Shown piece by piece: positions 1 to 5,223 of a DNA stretch of 5,878 nucleotides; position 1 is the stretch's first letter; the number at the start of each line of letters is the position of its first letter. A program made the position numbers and the translations under genes. The stretch lies in the NCBI GenBank assembly GCA_005773695.1, contig SXHM01000262.1, positions 1-5,878 on the forward strand, written 5' to 3'. Source of the stretch: Bacteroidota bacterium (GTDB lineage: Bacteria > Bacteroidota > Bacteroidia > SXHM01). Under the pieces are notes generated by a model. It ran no database searches and was not told the DNA's origin. It was given only the letters and a program-made list of their open reading frames with translations.

Positions 1-1043
1 GAATAAATCTGAATACACTTTGCCGCATATTCGGCTGCGGTTTGCCAACGCGATGCATGAGGCTCCTGAACAACTGCAACGCAGGTTATTCCATTCCATT
101 CATATTCTCCGATGCGGTAAGTAGGGTCGGCAGTAAAGGCAAAGTCGTGCACGTTTTCTGCATGGTATTTCCATGTTTTTTTCAGGGTGCTGTCAAAGGG
201 TATTATTACAGAGGGTTTCTCGTCCCAAGGCTTGTCTTTGAAGTTAGCAATGTCTAATTTTTTACGAAGTTCAGCAGGCAGGACTTCATCACGGTTGAGC
301 AAATTTCCGGTTGCCTCAACAACGTAGTTATTCGCAAAAGTGAGTTCCACATCAAAGCCACCGAAATCACCGTAAAATTCTTTTCCCAAATGTTGGTCGG
401 TGTCCCAACCAAATTTCCGATCATAAACAGAAATGCGAGGATACCAATGCACACCATCAAAATGTTTGTAGCCGTAAGCATTAAAAATTTTCATTCTCCG
501 CCTCAGACTTCCGGAATCAAAAAATGTTTTGAATTTGATGTTGAAAGTGATGTTTTGTCCGGGTTTAAGTGGTTCAATCAGATAAACTTTTAGTATTGTG
601 TTATCCAATTCTGTTTTGAGTTCTTTTCCACCGACTTCAATCAGTTCTACTAAATTTCCCAACCCCATGCTTTCATAAACTCCAAAGGTGGATTTTGCAC
701 CATTATTAAGATTTACATTTTCGTTGTAAGAGCCTTTTACAAACGCATTTTGGTAAAGGTGAAAGAATACATAAGAAAGCGTGTCGGGCGAGTTGTTCCA
801 ATAAGTTAGTTCTTCAAAACCATCGATAACATGTGACTTCTCATCCAACTCAGCTTTGATGTTGTAATACACATCCTGTTGCCAATATCCTGGAAACGGC
901 ATTTTATTTTTCCAGTAGTTTGGATTGTCTTTATTGCGGTAGGTGTTGGGTTTATTGAGGGGGTCGTATTTCTGGGCTAAAGTCTCACCTGCAAAATGAA
1001 TAAGAAAATAAACAAGAAGAAATTTAAATAAAAGTTTTGACAT
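1..1043 (-). CDS. Exported M1-family metallopeptidase (aminopeptidase N-like), N-terminal part only
   Basis: The reading frame opens with ATG at 1043 and stays open to base 1, giving 347 residues with no stop, so the C-terminal part lies outside the window. Residues 1-23 look like a Sec signal peptide: Lys3, a hydrophobic stretch LLFKFLLVYFLIHF, then TLA before Gln24, a plausible signal peptidase I site. No lipobox Cys is present. Residues about 50-250 resemble the beta-rich N-terminal domain of M1 peptidases (GYWQQDVYYNIKAELDE near 52-68, FHLYQNAF near 94-101, HWYPRISVYD near 199-208). WKYHAENVHDFAFTADP at 291-307 is typical of Bacteroidota M1 proteins. The zinc site HExxH...E and the GxMEN-type motif should lie downstream and cannot be checked, so catalytic competence is unproven. 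The likely role is peptide hydrolysis in the periplasm or outside the cell. The gene follows the BrkB-family gene after 44 bp and may share its transcript; I see no clear TAnnTTTG element in that gap. Confidence 0.85.
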   Translation of the reverse strand, partial: MSKLLFKFLLVYFLIHFAGETLAQKYDPLNKPNTYRNKDNPNYWKNKMPFPGYWQQDVYYNIKAELDEKSHVIDGFEELTYWNNSPDTLSYVFFHLYQNAFVKGSYNENVNLNNGAKSTFGVYESMGLGNLVELIEVGGKELKTELDNTILKVYLIEPLKPGQNITFNIKFKTFFDSGSLRRRMKIFNAYGYKHFDGVHWYPRISVYDRKFGWDTDQHLGKEFYGDFGGFDVELTFANNYVVEATGNLLNRDEVLPAELRKKLDIANFKDKPWDEKPSVIIPFDSTLKKTWKYHAENVHDFAFTADPTYRIGEYEWNGITCVAVVQEPHASRWQTAAEYAAKCIQIY

Positions 1044-1087
1044 GAAGATTAATTAGTGAGGTGCAATATAAAAAATTGTATTTAGCC

Positions 1088-2017
1088 TTATTCTCCCTCT
1101 TCGTGTCTGGCATTTTTAATACTGGCATTTAGTTCAAAACCAATCAGCAAAATCATGGAGTTGAATTGAATCCAAAGAAGGATAATAATAAGTGCACCAA
1201 TTGAGCCATAGAGTTTATTGTATTGGCTGAAATTGTCAATAAAAAATGAAAAACCAAGGGAAGCTATAATAGTAAGAATTGTTGCTACCGTTGAACCAAC
1301 AGAAAAAAAGCGGTAACGTGTTTTACGCGAAGGGCCAAAGTAGTAGAGAACAGAAATAGCAAAAAAGATTAAAGCAATAATAACTATCCATTGCCCGCCA
1401 GTTAAAATGTAAAATGTAAAAGTTTCTTTTATGAAACCTCTTTCTGCAAAAAAATTAATTGTTTTTTGCCCGAAAATAATGAGCAGAATTGCAGTGAAGG
1501 TGAGTACAGAAAGTATTAGTGTAATAAAAATTGAATAGAGGCGTTGGATAAAAGGAGGTCGGGTTTCAACGGTGTGATATGTTTTGTTAAATGCATCCAT
1601 CATGGCGTGAACAGCGTTGGTAGAAAAGTAAAGTGCTACAATAAAACCAATAGATAGAAGCCCTGAGCGTTGTTGTTTAATGATATCTTCAAGTGTAGAG
1701 CGTGTTGCTTCGTAAGCATCTTTGGGCATAAGGTCGCTGAAGATGATGAGGAGTTGGTCTTGAAAACCCTCGATGGGAATATAGGCGATGAGAGTGAAAA
1801 TGAAAATAACTGCGGGAAAAATGGCAAGAAAGAAATCGAACGAAAGCGCTGATGCGCGAGTTTGCAAAGCACCTTTCTGTAAGCCACGGATGAAAAAATC
1901 TGCTGCATTATAAACAGGAATTCCATCAAAACCGGGCAGAATAATTTTTTTAGTAAGGTTTAGAAACGTTACTACCGGCAGCCAGTTCAGAAATTTTTCT
2001 TTCAGCTTTTTTATCAT
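1088..2017 (-). CDS. YihY/BrkB-family inner-membrane protein
   Basis: This 309-residue integral membrane protein has about six hydrophobic segments, near residues 58-80, 119-140, 160-183, 208-227, 238-260 and 272-297, as usual for the YihY/virulence factor BrkB family (once wrongly called ribonuclease BN). Family signatures include RASALSFDFFLAIFP (54-68), YYFGPSRK (225-232) and YNKLYGSIGALIIILLWIQF (266-285), followed by GFELNA (293-298). The N-terminus is basic and cytoplasmic-looking (MIKKLKEKF) and the tail is short and charged (KNARHEEGE). The biochemical function of the family is not established; transport or envelope roles have been proposed. The start is only 9 bp after the nadC stop, so the two genes are probably cotranscribed, though no functional link is evident. 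No Shine-Dalgarno sequence is seen before the ATG, in keeping with Bacteroidota. Length and topology look complete. Confidence 0.9.
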   Translation of the reverse strand: MIKKLKEKFLNWLPVVTFLNLTKKIILPGFDGIPVYNAADFFIRGLQKGALQTRASALSFDFFLAIFPAVIFIFTLIAYIPIEGFQDQLLIIFSDLMPKDAYEATRSTLEDIIKQQRSGLLSIGFIVALYFSTNAVHAMMDAFNKTYHTVETRPPFIQRLYSIFITLILSVLTFTAILLIIFGQKTINFFAERGFIKETFTFYILTGGQWIVIIALIFFAISVLYYFGPSRKTRYRFFSVGSTVATILTIIASLGFSFFIDNFSQYNKLYGSIGALIIILLWIQFNSMILLIGFELNASIKNARHEEGE

Positions 2018-2026
2018 AGCTGCAAA

Positions 2027-2875
2027 TTAACCCACTTTTAGCGTTACTGCTTTTAAACTAAGGTCCAGACTTTTTATATGATGCGTTAATGCACCAACAG
2101 AAATAAAATCAACACCTGTTTCGGCATAGGCGCGAATGTTAGTTTCATTAATTCCTCCAGATGCTTCTGTTTCAAATTTGCCATTAATCACTTCCACAGC
2201 TTCTTTTAGTTTAGCGGGCGTAAAGTTATCGAGCATGATGCGGTTTATGCCTCCCACAGCTATTGCTTCGTTTACATCATCAAGGTTGCGGGTTTCTACT
2301 TCAATTTTCAAGTTTAGATTTTTTTCTTTCAAATAGCGTTGCGTTTTTTCAATGGCTTTGGTTATTCCACCGCAAAAATCAATGTGGTTGTCTTTGAGCA
2401 AAATCATGTCGTATAAACCAAAGCGATGATTTTCACCGCCACCGATTTTCACCGCCATTTTTTCCACTTCGCGCAAGAGGGGAGTTGTTTTTCGAGTGTC
2501 TAAAAGTTTTGCTTTAGTATGTTTGATGAGTTGGTTCAGATTGTATGTTGCAGTTGCAATTCCGCTCATTCGTTGCATGAAATTCAAAACCAGCCGCTCG
2601 CTGCGGAGAATAGAAAGTTCAGATCCTGAAACTTCCAATACGATGTCTCCGGGTTTTATTTCAGAGCCATCATTTATGAAAATCTGAACATCAAGATTTT
2701 TATCAGCGAAATCAAAAATTTGCTTTGCCAGTTCAACACCCGCAATTATTCCTTTTTCTTTTACTAAAAGTTTTGCTTTTCCTGTTTTGTTCTCCTCAAT
2801 GCAGGCTAAAGAAGTGTGGTCGCCATCTCCTATATCTTCAGCAAAAGCAGAGGCGATAACCTGGTCAATATTCAT
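2027..2875 (-). CDS. nadC: Nicotinate-nucleotide diphosphorylase (carboxylating), quinolinate phosphoribosyltransferase
   Basis: This 282-residue enzyme converts quinolinate and PRPP to nicotinate mononucleotide, CO2 and pyrophosphate, the step at which de novo synthesis enters the NAD pathway; it acts in the cytoplasm, normally as a dimer or hexamer. The N-terminal domain carries EDIGDGDHTS (13-22) and the RSERLVLNFMQRMSGIAT block (91-108). The barrel domain carries LLDTRKTTP (124-132), GGGENHRFGLYDMILLKDNH (145-164), KIEVET (190-195), IMLDNF (213-218) and EASGGI (237-242). By motif comparison with characterised QPRTases, Arg94, Arg128, Lys129, His150, Arg151, Lys161, Glu192 and Asp216 are the substrate-binding residues, and all are present. 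Length is normal for the family. The gene lies 15 bp after the DUF4783 gene and 9 bp before the BrkB-family gene. nadA and nadB are not in the window. Confidence 0.97.
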   Translation of the reverse strand: MNIDQVIASAFAEDIGDGDHTSLACIEENKTGKAKLLVKEKGIIAGVELAKQIFDFADKNLDVQIFINDGSEIKPGDIVLEVSGSELSILRSERLVLNFMQRMSGIATATYNLNQLIKHTKAKLLDTRKTTPLLREVEKMAVKIGGGENHRFGLYDMILLKDNHIDFCGGITKAIEKTQRYLKEKNLNLKIEVETRNLDDVNEAIAVGGINRIMLDNFTPAKLKEAVEVINGKFETEASGGINETNIRAYAETGVDFISVGALTHHIKSLDLSLKAVTLKVG

Positions 2876-2890
2876 TTCCGGGAAAGGGAT

Positions 2891-3286
2891 TTATTCGTCC
2901 TGATCTTCAAAACGTATCTGGTGAATTAAATAACTGTCACCATTTTTGCGCAGAAGATAATATGTTCTGTAGGATTTGGTTGCTGTGGTCAGGTCGCCAA
3001 TAGTGTAAAGCGAGTTATCTTGCGAATTTCCCTGGTGCATTACCTTGTAATCTTTCACCGGGTTTTTGGCAAAGAAATCCTTCACCATCATCTCAGCCTG
3101 AGCTTTGCTGAAGGTGCCCGATTTTTCTCCAATCACTAATTCAACATTCGGTGAAAAATATTTAGCAAGTTCCTTTGAATTGCCCAGTTTTAAGGCAGCT
3201 GCAATATTTTCAGATACACCAGGGAAAACCATGGCATAAATTGTTGTTGTCAGGAATAACGAAGTTAAAACAATAACTTTTTTCAT
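2891..3286 (-). CDS. DUF4783 family exported protein of unknown function
   Basis: A 131-residue protein when started at the ATG at 3286. An in-frame ATG at 3322 would add 12 residues (MVFETATKQSIK), but starting at 3286 puts MKKVIVLTSLFLTTTIYA at the N-terminus, a textbook signal peptide with cleavage after about Ala18, so I prefer it. The mature part (about 110 residues) alternates a helical first half (SENIAAALKLGNSKELAKYF, then KAQAEMMVKDFFAKNP) with a strand-rich second half (YKVMHQGNSQ, YTIGDLTT, YRTYYLLRKNGDSYLIHQIRFEDQDE). That order resembles a small NTF2/cystatin-like alpha+beta fold, and I recognise it as the Bacteroidota DUF4783 family. No catalytic residues stand out and the function is unknown. 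It is the first gene of the minus-strand unit, 15 bp upstream of nadC, and its promoter region is shared with the divergent rlmH. The protein should be periplasmic, so direct involvement in NAD synthesis is unlikely. Confidence 0.82.
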   Translation of the reverse strand: MKKVIVLTSLFLTTTIYAMVFPGVSENIAAALKLGNSKELAKYFSPNVELVIGEKSGTFSKAQAEMMVKDFFAKNPVKDYKVMHQGNSQDNSLYTIGDLTTATKSYRTYYLLRKNGDSYLIHQIRFEDQDE

Positions 3287-3349
3287 TTTAATACTTTGTT
3301 TTGTTGCTGTTTCAAAAACCAAGCCAAATGGATTTTATACAGACAAAGG

Positions 3350-3378
3350 CAAATGTAGTTATTTTATATTTGTTCAAA
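3350..3378 (-). promoter_or_regulatory. Bacteroidota-type promoter for the DUF4783-nadC-brkB unit
   Basis: On the minus strand, TTTG (3378-3375) is followed after 17 nt by TACATTTG (3357-3350), an exact match to the Bacteroidota -7 consensus TAnnTTTG with an acceptable -33 element. Transcription would start near 3343, leaving a leader of about 57 nt before the ATG at 3286 (about 20 nt before the alternative ATG at 3322). Prediction is from sequence only; such motifs also arise by chance in AT-rich DNA, but position and spacing fit well. Confidence 0.55.
3365..3372 (+). promoter_or_regulatory. rlmH: Candidate -7 element for rlmH
   Basis: TATATTTG matches TAnnTTTG exactly on the plus strand, 17 nt before the rlmH ATG. 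I find no TTG/TTTG at the usual distance upstream, so this is a -7 element alone. It lies between the -33 and -7 elements of the opposing promoter, so the two polymerases would compete for the same DNA. If used, the rlmH leader would be only about 10 nt. Confidence 0.35.
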
Positions 3379-3389
3379 ATGCAACAGGC

Positions 3390-3863
3390 ATGAAGGTAAA
3401 GTTACTGGTTAACGGACCAACTAATATGAAATTTGTGGAGCAGGGCTTTAATGAATTTGCATCCCGTTTAAAGCATTATACTGATTTTGAATTTATTGTT
3501 ATTCCAGCTCATAAAAACTCAGGAAAGCTTGAACCAGGCGAACTAAAAATCAAGGAAGCAGAGAGCATTGCAGCGAAGTTGCTACCTTCGGATTTTGTGG
3601 TTTTGTTAGACGAGAAAGGTGCAGAATATACTTCCGTGGAATTTTCTGCTTTTCTCCAAAAACGCATGAATAGCGGAGTTAAAAACTTAGTGTTTGTAGT
3701 TGGAGGTGCGTTTGGTTTTTCGGAGAAAATGTATGAACGCGCCAACTCAAAATTATCACTTTCTAAAATGACATTCTCGCATCAACTGATTCGTTTAATT
3801 TTTGCGGAACAGCTTTACAGAGCGTTTACGATTTTGAGGAATGAGAAGTATCATAATGAATAA
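3390..3863 (+). CDS. rlmH: 23S rRNA (pseudouridine1915-N3)-methyltransferase
   Basis: This 157-residue SPOUT-class methyltransferase uses S-adenosylmethionine to methylate N3 of pseudouridine 1915 in helix 69 of 23S rRNA, acting on the assembled 70S ribosome as a homodimer. The family pattern is complete: the short beta start MKVKLLVNG, VLLDEKGAEYTS (71-82), the SAM-binding knot motif FVVGGAFGF (102-110), SLSKMTFSHQLIRLIFAEQL (123-142) and the C-terminal YRAFTILRNEKYHNE (143-157). The tail Tyr-His (154-155) that reaches the active site is kept, with KYHNE in place of the PYHR ending common in Proteobacteria. Length is typical. No in-frame start exists closer upstream and no Shine-Dalgarno sequence is visible. 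The gene stands alone on its strand, divergent from the DUF4783 unit and convergent with the glycosyltransferase. Confidence 0.96.
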   Translation: MKVKLLVNGPTNMKFVEQGFNEFASRLKHYTDFEFIVIPAHKNSGKLEPGELKIKEAESIAAKLLPSDFVVLLDEKGAEYTSVEFSAFLQKRMNSGVKNLVFVVGGAFGFSEKMYERANSKLSLSKMTFSHQLIRLIFAEQLYRAFTILRNEKYHNE

Positions 3864-3872
3864 CTTCTTTCT

Positions 3873-3928
3873 TCATGCTGAACTTGTTTCAGCATCTAAT
3901 ATAAGACCCTGAAACAAGTTCAGGGTGA
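3873..3928. repeat. Double-hairpin palindromic repeat (REP-like), possible terminator between convergent genes
   Basis: Two arms, ctgaacttgtttcag (3878-3892) and ctgaaacaagttcag (3909-3923), are perfect reverse complements over 15 bp with a 16-nt loop. TCA (3873-3875) and TGA (3926-3928) pair again outside a two-base interruption. Each arm is also its own hairpin: TGCTGAA/TTCAGCA (3876-3894) and CCCTGAA/TTCAGGG (3907-3925), each a 7-bp stem with a 5-nt loop. From memory, elements close to CTGAAACAAGTTCAGGGTGAC recur dispersed in many bacterial genomes, including Bacteroidota, so I call it a REP-like repeat, though only one copy is in this window. It starts 9 nt after the rlmH stop and overlaps the glycosyltransferase 3' end. 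The stem could slow polymerase from both sides, but there is no U-run directly after it (TTTTT at 3938-3942 is about 10 nt beyond on the plus strand), so it is not a classical intrinsic terminator. Confidence 0.8.
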
Positions 3929-5158
3929 CGGTACTAATTTTTGGTAAACTTCAGAATACCTTCTCACTCCTTCTTCCAGCGAGTAATATTTTTCTGAGGC
4001 AGCGCGCAATTTTTCGGGTGGAGTTTGCAAGAGTGAATCAAGTTGTGAAATTACCTTGTCGTATTCAATGTCTTCAAATTTATCAACCAGCAATCCGGAT
4101 TGAGTATCACGCACAATGCGGTCAACATCACCCACACCCGAGTTGCAGATAACAGGAATACCCATGCCCAGGATTTCGCCATGTTTGGTAGGAGAGGATC
4201 CCTTTTTAGAAAATAATGGCTGGATAAAAAACAAAGAGAACTTACTGAGCAAAATGAAATAGGGAACTTCTTTGCGCAATGCCTTGCGGATAATAAATCT
4301 GTCTTTGGCAATGTTTAGCTTTTCAACTCTGTCAAGTATTTCAGAAGGATTGTCGCCAGTAATGAATAAAAATTTCGCTTCGGTTTTTTGCAGTAGCAAT
4401 CGTTTAAAGAAACTCAACATTTCATCGGGAAGATACCATGTGCCAACTGAACCGAGATAAGAAACTACAAAATCATTTTCTGAAATTCCCAGTTCTGTTC
4501 TGTATTTTGATAATTCGTTTTGCTGAATATTAGCTCTTGAAAAATGTTCCAAGTCTGCACAGCAGGGAATTACTTCCACCGGCACAGGTTGATTTTTCAG
4601 GTGTTTCCAGGAGTGGATGATTTCTTTTCCAGCTTCGGTTAGACTTATAGTGTGATCTGCATGCTCCAGAAAATCCTGTTCTTTCTTTTTGAAATATAAG
4701 TAAACGCGGTTGTAAAGCGGGTTGCTTCTGTTCCATAAACCGCCATCTACGCGTTCATCGGCAAAGAAGGCGCGCATATCAAAAATGAATTTGATGCCGT
4801 ATTTCTTTTTCAGAAACTCGCCCACCAATGAAGTAATATAGCTGCGGCAATGTGCAATTTTAAAATTCTTCTGTTTGTGAAGTTCTTCTGCTTTCTTCCT
4901 TAATTGATATACATCCCAAAGTGTTGATAATACAGGTGGCTTAGGGGTGTATGAAAGCGGATGCCAGTCAATTCCTATTACTTTTATTTGTTGAGCAATT
5001 GCTTTGCCCGTATTTTCAAATTTGTCTTTCTTTTCAAAACTGACAAGCGTAATAGAGTAACCTGCCTTTGAAAGTCCTGCCAGGTATGGTAAAACCTGCG
5101 ACTGCCCTAGTGGGTCGGTCATACCATCATAAGAGAGGTAAAGGACTTCGTTTTTCAT
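3920..5158 (-). CDS. GT4-type glycosyltransferase (GT-B fold)
   Basis: A 412-residue cytoplasmic or membrane-associated glycosyltransferase, expected to transfer a sugar from a nucleotide-sugar donor to a glycan or lipid acceptor; donor and acceptor cannot be told from sequence. The N-terminal Rossmann half has the GT4 opening VLYLSYDGMTDPLGQSQVLP (5-24), then KIAHCRSYITSLVG (100-113), FIFDMRAFFADERVDGG (124-140) and DHTISLTEAGKEII (168-181). The C-terminal half has VVSYLGSVGTWY (231-242), KFLFITGDNP (262-271) and the donor site SSPTKHGEILGMGIPVI (321-337). Glu328 matches the second Glu of the EX7E motif; the first position (about 320) is Gly, as in other GT4 members with a P(S/T)K motif. There is no signal peptide or TM helix. 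The last residues VPSP and the TGA stop lie within or against the palindromic repeat, so the native C-terminus may have been altered. It diverges from the phosphohexomutase gene, 65 bp away. Confidence 0.88.
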   Translation of the reverse strand: MKNEVLYLSYDGMTDPLGQSQVLPYLAGLSKAGYSITLVSFEKKDKFENTGKAIAQQIKVIGIDWHPLSYTPKPPVLSTLWDVYQLRKKAEELHKQKNFKIAHCRSYITSLVGEFLKKKYGIKFIFDMRAFFADERVDGGLWNRSNPLYNRVYLYFKKKEQDFLEHADHTISLTEAGKEIIHSWKHLKNQPVPVEVIPCCADLEHFSRANIQQNELSKYRTELGISENDFVVSYLGSVGTWYLPDEMLSFFKRLLLQKTEAKFLFITGDNPSEILDRVEKLNIAKDRFIIRKALRKEVPYFILLSKFSLFFIQPLFSKKGSSPTKHGEILGMGIPVICNSGVGDVDRIVRDTQSGLLVDKFEDIEYDKVISQLDSLLQTPPEKLRAASEKYYSLEEGVRRYSEVYQKLVPSP

Positions 5159-5165
5159 CAGTTGC

Positions 5166-5173
5166 CAAAATTA
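5166..5173 (-). promoter_or_regulatory. Possible -7 element before the glycosyltransferase
   Basis: On the minus strand TAATTTTG (5173-5166) matches TAnnTTTG, but only 7 nt separate it from the ATG at 5158 and no TTTG lies at the right distance upstream. Use of this element would give an almost leaderless mRNA, so it may be a chance match. Confidence 0.2.
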
Positions 5174-5183
5174 TTTAAATAAT
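5170..5183. repeat. 14-bp perfect AT-only palindrome in a divergent intergenic region
   Basis: ATTATTTAAATAAT reads the same on both strands. It sits in the 65-bp gap between the divergent glycosyltransferase and phosphohexomutase starts, overlapping the possible -7 element of the former. It could be an operator or merely AT-rich DNA; nothing else supports a binding site. Confidence 0.3.
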
Positions 5184-5223
5184 CTGCAGCAGATGCTTTA
5201 TTTTGCAGTCAAATAACAAACAA

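Noticed and set aside
42..257. A plus-strand 71-codon open frame at the left edge
   Set aside because: It is antisense to the M1 peptidase coding sequence and shows no recognisable domain.
254..481. A 75-codon minus-strand open frame with a hydrophobic N-terminus that could look like a small membrane protein
   Set aside because: It is in a different frame of the M1 peptidase gene, whose translation across the same bases shows clear family motifs (HWYPRISVYD).
1636..1929. A 97-codon minus-strand frame inside the BrkB-like gene
   Set aside because: Alternative frame of a well-supported membrane protein gene; its composition, rich in Ser, Phe and Leu, is what a frame-shifted TM gene gives.
2615..2634. 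An imperfect inverted repeat AAGTTCAG...CTGAAACTT resembling half of the 3873-3928 element
   Set aside because: It lies inside nadC and encodes the ordinary family sequence around VSGSELSIL; it lacks the two-hairpin layout and is best explained as coincidence.
3287..3322. The longer start of the DUF4783 gene at 3322
   Set aside because: The extra 12 residues would precede a well-formed signal peptide beginning at the ATG at 3286; the shorter form is more likely, though not proven.
4051..4311. An 86-codon minus-strand frame inside the glycosyltransferase
   Set aside because: Frame-shifted shadow across the conserved donor-site region of the glycosyltransferase; no independent start signal or domain.
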